From the NCBI GenBank assembly GCA_027493875.1, contig JAOSJX010000004.1, forward strand, positions 62,001 to 126,000: a DNA stretch of 64,000 bases, read 5' to 3'. This document shows, in pieces, positions 1-9,021 of this stretch (position 1 is the first letter of the stretch; every line of letters starts with the position of its first letter). The notes below the pieces were generated by a model. It had not been told where the DNA came from. It was given only the letters and a program-made list of their open reading frames with translations, and made no database searches. The position numbers were made by a program, and so were the translations under genes. The stretch is from Deltaproteobacteria bacterium. GTDB lineage: Bacteria; Lernaellota; Lernaellaia; JACKCT01.

Positions 1-130
1 CCGCCTTGTCGGTCTCCACTTCCACCAGCGGATCGTCCTCGCCGATCGTGTCGCCCGCGGACACGTACCACTTGAGGATTTCCCCCTCGTGAACGCCTTC
101 GCCAAGATCGGGAAGGGCAAATTCGTACAA
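1..130 (-). CDS. 2-oxoacid dehydrogenase E2 (dihydrolipoamide acyltransferase), N-terminal fragment
   Basis: This is the first 43 codons of an E2 subunit, cut by the left window edge. The translation begins with [11 protein letters not shown] and reaches EVETDKA, the lipoyl domain with the lysine that carries lipoate. The start is a TTG at 130, preceded at 136-141 by AGGAGG with five bases of spacing, so the rare start codon is well supported. It follows the E1beta stop by 22 bases and is the third gene of the E1alpha-E1beta-E2 operon. E2 transfers the acyl group from E1 to CoA and forms the core of the cytoplasmic complex. Its substrate specificity cannot be judged from this fragment. Confidence 0.9.
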   Translation of the reverse strand, partial: MYEFALPDLGEGVHEGEILKWYVSAGDTIGEDDPLVEVETDKA

Positions 131-152
131 ATCGGCCTCCTGAAAGGCTGGA

Positions 153-1131
153 TCAGAATTTCAACGTTTCCTCCACCGCCGCGGCGATGCGCGCCGGGCT
201 GGGGAGGAAGAACTGCTCGCGCCCGAAGTAAGGCGTGACGATGTCGTATCCGGTCACCCGCTTGACCGGCGCCTCCAGATACTCGAGCGCCTCGTCGTTC
301 ACGCGCGCCGTCACTTCGGAGGATACGCTATAACTTTTCGGCGCCTCCTGCACGACCACGCACCGGCCCGTCTTCTTCACGGACGTGATAATGGTATCGG
401 AATCCATCGGGTTCACCGTAAGCAGATCGATCACCTCGGCGCCGATGCCCTTGGCCGACAGCTTCTCCGCCGCCTCCAGCGTCGGGCGCATCATCGCGCC
501 GAAGGACACCACGGTCACGTCGTCGCCCCTCGGCCACCACCTGCGCCTTGCCGATCTCCATCACCTCTTCGTCCTCCGGCACGTCCTCGCGGAACGCGCG
601 GTAGGAGCGCTTCGGCTCCATGAAAACGACGGGGTCGGGATCGCGGATCGCCGCGACAATAAGCGCCCGCGCATTGCGCGGCGTGGACGGCAGAACGACC
701 TTCGTCCCGGGGAAACACGAATACATGTGCTCGCGGCTTTCGCTGTGATGTTCCAGCGCGCGCACCCCCGCACCGTACGGCATCCGCACGACGAGCGGGC
801 AGGTCCACCGCCCCAGCGTGCGCGTGCGAAAGCGCGACGCGTGATTTTCGAGCGCCGCGACCATCAGATAAGAGAATCCGGAAAACTGCATTTCCGCCAC
901 CGGACGCAGCCCCGCCAGCGCCATGCCGACGGCCGTGCCGAGGATCGCGCCCTCGGCCAGCGGCGTATCGAGCACGCGGCGTTCGCCGTACTTGTCGATG
1001 AGCCCTTCGGTGACGCGGAAAACGCCACCGTCGCGGCCCACGTCCTCGCCCATCACTAGCACGCTCTCGTCCCGCGCCATCTCTTGATCGAGGCCCAGGT
1101 TGATCGCCTGCACCATCGTCATCTTAGGCAT
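153..1131 (-). CDS. pdhB: 2-oxoacid (pyruvate-type) dehydrogenase E1 component, beta subunit
   Basis: Transketolase-like beta subunit of a heterotetrameric E1, about 325 residues, the normal family length. It starts [14 protein letters not shown] and contains [11 protein letters not shown] and [17 protein letters not shown], both typical of E1beta. ATG at 1131 has GGAGG just upstream and overlaps the E1alpha stop by eight bases, which indicates translational coupling. The frame breaks in the C-run at 526-529: one extra C separates ...QVVAEG from [14 protein letters not shown]. Removing it restores the whole protein, so an indel error is likely. With E1alpha it decarboxylates a 2-oxoacid and acylates lipoyl-E2. 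Pyruvate and branched-chain oxoacid specificity cannot be separated by eye. Confidence 0.9.
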
Positions 1132-2233
1132 CGCCGCCCTCCTTCTGGTAGGGCAGCGCGGCGCGGAATTCGGCGCGCTGTTTTTCGATCGACGGATGCT
1201 TGGCCGCGAAGACGTTATCGAAATTGAGCTCCAAAACGCTCTCGGCTTTCGCGGATTTTTCGTCCATCTCCGCGATCGCGTCGTTGATCTCTTTTTTGAC
1301 GCGCTCGTCCAGCGCTTCCTGCTTTTTGTCGTCCCAAAGTTTTTTCTTTTCCAGATAGATCCGGAATCGCTTGATGGGGTCCTTTTTCCCACCACTTCTG
1401 AACCTCGTCCTCGGTCCGGTATTTCTTGGGGTCGTCCGCCGTGGTGTGCATGAGCAGCCGGTAGGTCACCGCCTCGATGAGCGTCGGGCCTTCACCGGCC
1501 CGCGCGCGCTCCAGCGCCTCCTTCGTCGCCTTGTACATGGCCAGCACGTCGTTGCCGTCCACCTGTATGCCCGGAATATCGTAGGCGATGGCTTTTGCGC
1601 CACGGTGCGCGATTTCATTTGCTTGGAGAGCGGCACCGAGATCGCCCAGTGATTGTTGATGCAGATAAAAACCACCGGCGAATCCCACACCGCGGCAAAA
1701 TTCACCGCCTCGTGAAAGTCGCCCTCCGACGTCGCGCCGTCGCCGAAGGTCGTGACCACCGCGGCGTCCTTCTCGCCCTTGTACTGCATCGCGTAGGCCA
1801 CGCCCGTCGCATGGGGGATATGCGACGCGATCGGCACCACCATCGGCAGCGTGCGCGGCGCGCCGTCGTTCACGTTCCCCCTCTTCAAAACCCTTGTGAT
1901 AGAAGTTAGAATTGCCCCAGCGATTCCCCCGCGCATCAGCCGCAACCCCAGGTCGCGGAAGCACCCGACGTACCAATCCTTTTCCGTCATCGCCAGGCCC
2001 GGCCCGACGACCGCGGCCTCCTCGCCGGTGGACGGCGGAAACGTGCCGATGCGTCCCTGGCGTTGGAGCTTGAGCATGCGCGCGTCGGCCTCCCGCGCGA
2101 GCACCATGGACTCGTACGCGTAAATGAGCCGGTCGTCGCTAAGGTCGGGTTCGAGAGCGCTGTCCACGTTGCCGTTTTCGTCGAGGATCTGGAGGTAGGA
2201 AACGGAGAATTTCCCAACTTCCTTAATCGGCAT
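1124..2233 (-). CDS. pdhA: 2-oxoacid (pyruvate-type) dehydrogenase E1 component, alpha subunit
   Basis: Thiamine-diphosphate subunit of E1, about 369 residues. It starts MPIKEVGKFSVSYLQ and carries the ThDP/Mg motif from GDGATSEGDFHEAVNF to INNHWAIS. The C-terminus is read as [10 protein letters not shown]. The family sequence changes frame four times, each in a homopolymer: the G-run near 1915 (one base short), the G-run near 1877 (one base extra), the A-run near 1618 (one base short) and the A-run near 1385 (one base extra). All are consistent with base-calling errors. AAAGGA lies just upstream of the ATG. It is the first gene of the E1-E2 operon, with a candidate promoter upstream. A branched-chain oxoacid enzyme is the alternative. 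Confidence 0.85.
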
Positions 2234-2303
2234 TCAAGGTCCTTTCAGAAAACCCCGCGGACGGCGGGGCCGATCGATGCGTTGCCTGCAAGTGTGTTTT
2301 GCC

Positions 2304-2332
2304 TTTTCTCAGGGCCCGGCCCGTCATGTCAA
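2304..2332 (-). promoter_or_regulatory. Candidate sigma70-type promoter of the pdh operon
   Basis: Read on the minus strand, a perfect TTGACA (2332-2327) is followed after 17 bases by AGAAAA (2309-2304). The -35 box and spacing are good but the -10 box is weak. The predicted start would give a leader of roughly 65 bases before the E1alpha ATG at 2233. Confidence 0.35.
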
Positions 2333-2351
2333 GGGCGCACCGGCGATTCGG

Positions 2352-3453
2352 TTATTCCCGTTCTATTTGTTTGGGATCGACGGGCGTTGCTTTCGGTTCA
2401 GGCATGTACTTTTCCATGTCGATCCGCGTCACGAGTTTGTCATTTTCCATGTCATAGACGTTGACCAGACCGTCCTTGCCGGCACTGGCGAAATAGCGGC
2501 CGTCCGGCGAAGCATTGACCGAGATCACCCAGTCGTCGTGCAGGTCGTATTTTTTGAGCGGCTCGTCCCGATCGAGCGAAAAAGGCGCACCGCGCCGTCC
2601 GTGTCCGCGGTCAGAAAGCGGTCCCGGCCGGGAATCATCGAGCAGAAAACGACCCAGTAATGACCGTAGTCCCACACCTTGAGCGGCTTGCCGGACGGGA
2701 AATCCCAAAGACGCACCGTCCCGTCGTCCGCACACGACAACATTTTCGATCCGTCGTCCGTAAACGACAGCGCCACGACGCATTTCTCGTGGCCCTGGAA
2801 CTTCGCGACGGACTCCAGCGATTCCGCGTCGAAGACGTTGATGCGCGCCCCCTCCCCGTCCCCGGCGAAGGCGATGTACCGTCCGTCCGGCGAATACGCG
2901 GCAAACATCGGATTGTTGGGCCGGACCTCCTTGACGATCTCGCCCGTGTCGATGCTCACCACCGCCGCGACGCCGTTCAAAAACGATCCCGCCGCGAGCA
3001 TCGGCTTGGTCGGATGAAACGACAGCCCGATGATTTCGAGCGCGTCTTTGATGGCGAAACGCCGGATCTCGTCGCCGGTCTTCGCGTCCCAGAGGATAAA
3101 CGTTTCGCCCCAATCGCCTGACGCCAGATAGCGCCCGTCCGGCGAATAAACGACCTGCTCCAACCACTTGTCGTGGCCCTCGAGGCGGCGTTTGAGGTCG
3201 CCGGTCATCGGGTCCCAGACGAGCACGTCGGGAAAGTAACTTCCGGTCGCGATTTCCGCGCCGTCCGGCGACCACGCGACGGACACCGTGTACGGAAAAA
3301 AGTTGTCCGGCGGTCGAAAACGTTGAAGTCGATGAGCTTGCCCCAGTACTGATCGATCCACCAGATCGGACCGGGTACGACGAAATAAGAAAACGCGAAC
3401 GCCGCGCCGAGAAACGCGACAACGCCCGCCGCGATCTTCCAACGCTTTTTCAC
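2352..3453 (-). CDS. Membrane-anchored WD40 beta-propeller protein
   Basis: About 367 residues: one N-terminal membrane segment (KKRWKIAAGVVAFLGAAFAF) and then seven WD40-type blades with recurring motifs such as YSPDGRYLASGDWG, DGTVRLWDFPSG and ASPDGRYFASAGKDG. The propeller should face the periplasm as a protein-interaction platform; its partner is not known. GTG at 3453 overlaps the upstream HEAT-protein stop as GTGA, which decides the start and implies coupled translation. Two one-base deletions break the frame, in the A-run at 3317-3320 and the A-run at 2579-2583 (plus-strand letters). Its partner may well be the HEAT lipoprotein encoded just before it. Confidence 0.8.
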
Positions 3454-5334
3454 GGCGCCTCTCGGCACGACGCCCGGATCGGCCACCGGTCCGCTTCCAG
3501 GAACGTGAAATCGCGGATGTGATCGTACGTCGTCGAGAGATCCTCCTCGTAGAGAAATCGCCGCAGAAATTCCACTTCCCCGCGATCGGCGACGGGTGTC
3601 GTTCCCGCGGAACCCGCTCCCGCGCGCAAAAGCCGCGTAAGCAGCGGCTCGAACCGCTTCGTCTTGTCATAGGGCGCGCTCGCGAGCTGCGTGACCAGCG
3701 CCGGGCACGCGGCCGCCGCGGATTCCAAAGCCACCGCGCGCACAAAATAAAACGCGTCGTCGAACGCGTGCAGCAGCCCGGCACAGCCGCGCCCGCCGTG
3801 ATGCCTGAGCGCGTGCGCGGCGTTCGCCCGCACCCACCACGCCGGATCGTCGAGCCCTTTCACCAGCGCCGCGGACGCCGCCTCATTGCCGGGAACGTGA
3901 CCTAACGCATACATCGCTTGCGCGCGGATCGAAAAATCCTCGTCCGTCGCCGCGTCAAAGAGCCGCTGGACTTTTTTCGCATCGCCGCAACGCACGAGCG
4001 CCACGATCGCCGCGGCGCGCACGTCCACCGACGCCGCATTCAACGCGGCGCGAATCTTTTTCTGGGCTCTTGCGTCGCGATCGGCACCTAGCCCATAAAG
4101 CGCGGTCTGACCGACGCGGTCGACGGGGTCGTCCGCAAGGGCCAGCAACGTGTCCAGGTTTTTGGGGCCGGTCGTCTTCGCAAGGATTTTGGCCACGAGA
4201 TGCCGTGCTTTCGCGGACGAATCGCCTGCCCGCGCCGCAATCCGCGCCGTGTGATCCGCGCCGAGCTTATCGAGAAAGCGCGTCAGAATTTCCTCCAACG
4301 AACGCAGCCGCACAAAAACGTTCGGCGACTCAGCGCCCGCGAGAAATTCGTCGAGCGTCCACCGGCGCCAATCTTCCGGCATGAATACGGCGTTGTCCCA
4401 GCGCGTCCGGTCGGCGAAAGCTTCAATCGCGTCGAAATCCGACTCAAGAAACCGACGGACCGCAGGCGACGGATCGTCCTCGTAATTCTCGAGGGCCCGG
4501 CGCGCTTCGGGGGTATCCGTCTTCCGGAGGAAATAGACGGCCCAGAGCCGCGCGTTTTCGTCGGCGTCCGCCACGCTTGCCAAAACGTCCACGGCCGCCG
4601 GGACTTTTCTCCGCTCCACCTGCTCGAGCGCCAGATCCGCCAACTCCGGATCGGGCGAGTGCGCCGACACACGCAATCGGGGGAAAGCCTGCTTCGGCGG
4701 CGCCACGCCCCACGCGCGGATACCGGCCTCCCGCATCAGATAGTCGGGCCGCGCCGTCCACTCCCCCGCGGTCCGGGCCAACTTTTCCCAGGACATGTCC
4801 GCAAGCGCGAACACCGCCTCGGCGCGGACGGCCCGGTGCGTCGAGGCGAGCAGCCGTTCGAGACGAGGGACGAATTCGCGGGACCCCGAATCGCCGATGC
4901 CGAATGCCCCTCGATCACCATGTCGGGGTCCGGATCGGAGAGGGCCTGGAGCCAAGGATCCATCGTCGCGAAATCGCCGAGATTGCGCCGTCCCATCAAA
5001 GCGAACCAACGCACGGCGGCGTCCTCGGACGCCGCCAGGAGCCGCAGCGCGGGGAGCGACCCCTTGTCCCCGGCCCGCATGAGAAACTCGATCATCCCCA
5101 CTTGTACGCCGGGCGGCACCGTGGGCAGCGCCGCGAGCACGTCGGACGTCACGTCGAACCGGCCCGCCGCGGTGTCCGCTTCGAGGGAGGAGGAGAGCTC
5201 CGCCAGACCGCTTCCTTGAAGGTTCGTCAGCGGCGGCGTATCCCCTTCCGGAATCGGTTTCTGGCATCCGAAACAGACCGAGGCGGCGCAAAGTATGAAA
5301 ATCGCGGTAAAATTTTTTTGTTTTCCGTAACCAT
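3450..5334 (-). CDS. HEAT-repeat lipoprotein
   Basis: About 628 residues of alpha-helical HEAT-like repeats, for example RAEAVFALADMSWEKLA, SIRAQAMYALGHVPG and WWVRANAAHALRHHGG, spread over the entire length. Restoring one base in the A-run at 5313-5319 (T on the plus strand) joins the ATG at 5334 to a lipoprotein signal ending SVCFGC, so the protein is predicted to be lipid-anchored. A second one-base deletion lies in the C-run at 4907-4910. HEAT arrays are scaffolds that bind proteins or chromophores; no catalytic motif is visible. The gene is translationally coupled to the WD40 gene, and the two probably form a complex at the envelope. Confidence 0.75.
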
Positions 5335-5523
5335 CGAAAATAACATAAGTTTTTTTGGTTCCGGCGCTTCGCGTCTCGCGGAAATGACCGGCATGTTACC
5401 AAAAATCCCTTGAAAACCGCCTATTTCGCGAGATCGCCCAAAAAGCCTGGCCGATCGTTGTGATCAGGCCGCCGTTCCCCTAGAATTCGATTGTTTATGA
5501 GGATTCTTTCACGGAGGTCCTTC

Positions 5524-5822
5524 ATGGGTAACGCGGCACGCACCGCCGCCGGCGGAACCATCGGCTTCCTGGGCGGCGTCCTGGTTGAACACGGCATCGA
5601 ATCGCTCTTCGGTCTCGGGATTTTATCGACGGCGTCTGCCAGGTGGCCGGCGCGGTCCTCGGCATGGCGCTGGTCAACCGAGAGCTCGTCGAGTCCGCTT
5701 ACCGGCAAATCAAACTGACGACCGGCAAGGAGCCCGCGGAAATCACCGAAAGCGAGTGGCTCGAGTTCAAGAAAGAACACCCCAACACGGCGCGCTATCT
5801 CGAAAAGGCGCTTCAAGTCTAA
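5524..5822 (+). CDS. Small hypothetical protein
   Basis: Encodes about 99 residues starting MGNAARTAAGGTIGFLGG and ending ARYLEKALQV. The N-terminal half is glycine/alanine-rich and hydrophobic, perhaps one membrane-associated segment. The C-terminal half is charged and helical (ITESEWLEFKKEHPNTA). GGAGG sits eight bases before the ATG. The G-run at 5627-5629 is one base short, which breaks the frame in the middle. I do not recognise the family, and the divergent neighbour gives no hint of function. Confidence 0.6.
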
Positions 5823-5976
5823 AAAAGCTCGGCGTGGCGCCGCCGCAAAGCCCAACATTTTCATGCGTCGCACGCCCGCGTCGCGTGATCGAGCCGCGGG
5901 CGCGGCGGACCGTTGGTTTCGTCGTGCGGCGTGCTTGACAATGCCGCCCGGAAACAAATCCGCGAGCGGCGCGTCC

Positions 5977-6975
5977 ATGACCGGGAATTTTCCCCGAAAT
6001 TTTTTAAGCGGCCGGCGGCCCCTGGGGAAGACGTTGCTCTTCTTCGCCGCGGCGCAGGTGGTCGCGTTCGGGCTGATATTCATCGTGGCCGAACTGGTGA
6101 TGGGCGGCGTCCGGCTCTCCCTTCGCGGCGCCGTCCGCGACGCGCCGTCCAAAATCGTTCGCGCTGCCTCCCCCGTACCCGGCTGGGAGGACCGCGTCCT
6201 GTCCATCAGCGTGGTCGGCGATTCGCACACGTACGGCAAGGGCGCGCCGCGCGGTTTGAGCTACCCGGACCAACTCGCCGCGCTCATCAATCAAACCGGG
6301 CGCGTCGGCGGCACGAACATCGTCAATCTCTCCTTCCCCGGCATGAACTCGAACGAAGCGTCGGCGAAATTTCTGGAGCACGCGCGCGGCGGCGGATCGA
6401 GCCTGGCCGTGATTTGCATCGGCAACAACAATAAACACAATCTGAATCTCACGGGATTTCTGCCCGACGAAATCGCCGGCCTTCCGGTGAAAGAGCGGCT
6501 CTATCATTTGCTGGAACACAGCGGCACCTATCGCCTGTCAAAGATCGCGCGCTCGCGCATCCGTCAGGCGATGGACGAGGACGGCTCCAAGGTGTACCTC
6601 CACGACGCGTATTGGCGCGACTGCGTCCTGTGCGAGGAGGACGAACCGTTTCTCCGCTCGTGGCTGCGTCACGACCTTGATCTCATGATTCTCGCGGCGC
6701 GGGCGCGGGGGATCCGCGTCGTGCTGCTGAGCTACTACTATGCGCAAGCCTATATCGACGACACGATGGCGGACCTCGCGGCGCAATATCGCATCCCCTT
6801 CGTCGACGTGCGCCGCTTCGGCCTGCCGCCGGGGCGCGACATCGTGCCTCTGCTCGGCGATCCCTCGCATCCGAACGCGGAAGGCTACGGCATCATCGCG
6901 CGCAAGGTCTTCGACACGCTGATGAAAAACGATCTCGTTCCGCCGCCCGGCCCGCGCGGCGTCGCCGGCCAATGA
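5977..6975 (+). CDS. SGNH/GDSL-type hydrolase, membrane-anchored
   Basis: About 332 residues. A membrane segment (LLFFAAAQVVAFGLIFIVAE) is followed by an SGNH-hydrolase domain with the nucleophile block VVGDSHTYGKG, a conserved Gly/Asn region (ICIGNNNKHN) and the C-terminal catalytic Asp/His in GDPSHPNAEGYG. Such enzymes are esterases or acyltransferases acting on lipids or polysaccharides outside the cytoplasm. Start codons are possible at 5863, 5941 and 5977. I chose 5977 because it places the membrane segment about 20 residues in, but no strong ribosome-binding site decides it. The gene is intact. Confidence 0.75.
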   Translation: MTGNFPRNFLSGRRPLGKTLLFFAAAQVVAFGLIFIVAELVMGGVRLSLRGAVRDAPSKIVRAASPVPGWEDRVLSISVVGDSHTYGKGAPRGLSYPDQLAALINQTGRVGGTNIVNLSFPGMNSNEASAKFLEHARGGGSSLAVICIGNNNKHNLNLTGFLPDEIAGLPVKERLYHLLEHSGTYRLSKIARSRIRQAMDEDGSKVYLHDAYWRDCVLCEEDEPFLRSWLRHDLDLMILAARARGIRVVLLSYYYAQAYIDDTMADLAAQYRIPFVDVRRFGLPPGRDIVPLLGDPSHPNAEGYGIIARKVFDTLMKNDLVPPPGPRGVAGQ

Positions 6976-7005
6976 AAAACGGGCGGCGATGCCTCGCCGC
7001 CCGTT
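6973..7005 (-). terminator. Rho-independent terminator of the acyl-CoA dehydrogenase gene
   Basis: A perfect 12-bp stem (6978-6989 with 6994-7005, loop of four) is followed on the minus strand by TTTTT. It lies between the convergent SGNH gene and the acyl-CoA dehydrogenase gene. On the plus strand the U-run is poor, so it mainly serves the minus-strand gene. Confidence 0.8.
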
Positions 7006-7039
7006 CACTTACCGAAACCTGAAACCCGAGACCCGATCC

Positions 7040-8870
7040 CTAGAAAATCGCTTTCAGGCAACTCTCATCGCGCGTCTGAATACGCGCCGCGATCGCGTCC
7101 ACGCGCGGCAGGATGTTCTTGATGAAGAACCGGGCCGTGAGCTTCTTGTTGTAGTAGAACGCCGCGTCGTCGTTGTCCTTCGCGAAGGCTTCTTCGTCGG
7201 TCACACCTTTTTCCGCCATGAGCGCCTTTTGCTTGGCGTAGGCGATGTGCGCTTGTTCGAGCAGGAGCTTGGACACGATCACGTGGCCGAGGGCCTCCAG
7301 GAACGGCGTCGCGGAGAGCACCGGGAAGATGGGATCGGTGCCGGCCTGCTGCATGAACTGCATCGCGATATTCGCCACCTTGTCGCGCGCGGCGCCGAGG
7401 TCGGCGGCCAGTCCGCCGAGCGCCTCGTGGCCGGTCGCCTCGTCGATGAATGCCGAGAGCTCCGTCATGAACGTCATGAACAGCCGGCCGCCCTTCATGG
7501 TCATTTTGCGGCCGACGAGATCCAGCGCCTGCACGCCGTTGGTGCCTTCGTAGATCGAACTGATCTTCGCGTCGCGGCAATATTGCTCCACGCCGTACTC
7601 GCGGCAGTAGCCCACCCCGCCCAGAACCTGGATCGCCATCGTCGCGATTTCGAAGCCGCGGTCCGTGGGGTACGCCTTGACGATCGGCGTGAGAAATTCC
7701 AGCCGGTCGCTCGCGCGCTGATGCTCCGCTTCGTCCTCGGTGTATTCCGCGAGGCTGTGCAGCCGCGCCGCGTGGTACACGAGCGCGCGGATGCCCTCGC
7801 TCATGGCGCGCATTTCCATCAGCATGCGGCGCACGTCCGGATGCTCGACGATCGGCACGCGCGGCGCGTTGGGATCTTTCATCGACAGCACGTGCACGCC
7901 TTGATGCGCTCCTTGGCGTACTGCTTGGCCAGTTGATACGCCACGCCGCCGAGCGCCACGCCCTGCATGCCGACGCCGATGCGCGCCTCGTTCATCATGT
8001 GGAACATCAGGCTGATGCCGTCGCCCTCGTTGCCGAGGATCCAGCCCTTGCATTGGCCTTTGTCGCCGTAGTTCAGCATGCAGGTCGCCGACGCGTGGAT
8101 GCCCATCTTCTCCTCGATCTTCGAGCACACCACGTCATTCGGCTCGCCGAGGCTGCCGTCCGGATTCACGCGGAACTTCGGCACCAGGAACAGCGACAGT
8201 CCCTTGATGTCCTTCGGCGATCCTTCCGCCCGCGCGAGCACCATGTGGATGATGTTTTTCGTCAGGTCGTGGTCGCCCGACGTGATGAACATTTTCGTGC
8301 CGGTGATCAGGTAGCTGCCGTCGTCCTGTTTCTTCGCCGTCGTGCGCAGGTCGCCGAGGAACGTGCCGACGTTCGGCTCCGTCAGACACATCGTGCCGGA
8401 CCACTCGCCGGTGATCATCTTCGGAAGATAGGTTTTCTTCATCTCCTCGGTGCCGAATTCGGTCAACACGTTCATCGCGCCGGCGCTGAGGCCCGGCGTC
8501 ATGGCGAACGAGCAGTTCGCGCCGACGACCGCTTCGGACGACGCCGCGGTGACGAGCCCCGGCAATCCCTGGCCGCCGATCTCCGCGGAAATCGACACGG
8601 TGTTCCAGCCGCTTTCGCAATATTCCTTGTAGAGGGAAGGAACACCGGCGGCATCTTCACCTCGCCGTTTTCCATGCGCACGCCCTCTTCGTCCGCGGGG
8701 ATATTGGTCGGCGCGACCTTCTCGCGCGCGAACTTGATCGCCTCGGACACGACCATGCGGTACATCTCCTCGTCGTGGTCCTTGTACGGCGCGAGGCGCG
8801 GCATCTCGCCGAGGCGCATGTGGTCGAAAAGGCAAAAGAAAACGTCGCGTTCGTCGATATCGTACGGCAT
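7040..8870 (-). CDS. Acyl-CoA dehydrogenase (long, about 610-residue type)
   Basis: FAD-dependent acyl-CoA dehydrogenase of the long subfamily with an extra C-terminal helical domain. It oxidises an acyl-CoA to the trans-2-enoyl-CoA and passes electrons to ETF. Visible motifs are MCLTEPNVGTFLGDLRTTA (flavin and substrate region), ITSGDHD, and IYEGTNGVQALDLVGRK with the catalytic glutamate. ATG at 8870 begins MPYDIDERDVFF, with GGAGG about ten bases upstream. Two one-base deletions, in the short C/G runs near 8646 and 7899, break the frame. Both are easily repaired and the full family length is then obtained. The gene is monocistronic, with its own promoter and terminator. Chain-length specificity cannot be told. 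Confidence 0.88.
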
Positions 8871-8910
8871 GGCCCCAAAACCTCCCGCGGTGCCCCGCGT
8901 CTTTTGACGC

Positions 8911-8938
8911 ATTATGTCATCCACCGCGCCCCTGTCAA
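8911..8938 (-). promoter_or_regulatory. Sigma70-type promoter of the acyl-CoA dehydrogenase gene
   Basis: On the minus strand TTGACA (8938-8933) and CATAAT (8916-8911) are separated by 16 bases. The -35 is perfect and the -10 has five of six consensus bases. Transcription would start about 30 bases before the ATG at 8870, leaving room for the GGAGG site. This is one of the clearest promoters in the window. Confidence 0.7.
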
Positions 8939-9021
8939 CAAATGAATGAGGCACCATTCAGAAAAATAGCGGCGCGGGAGCCGTGGACGATTTCGCCCGC
9001 CGCGGGTTAGGATCGCGCGCC

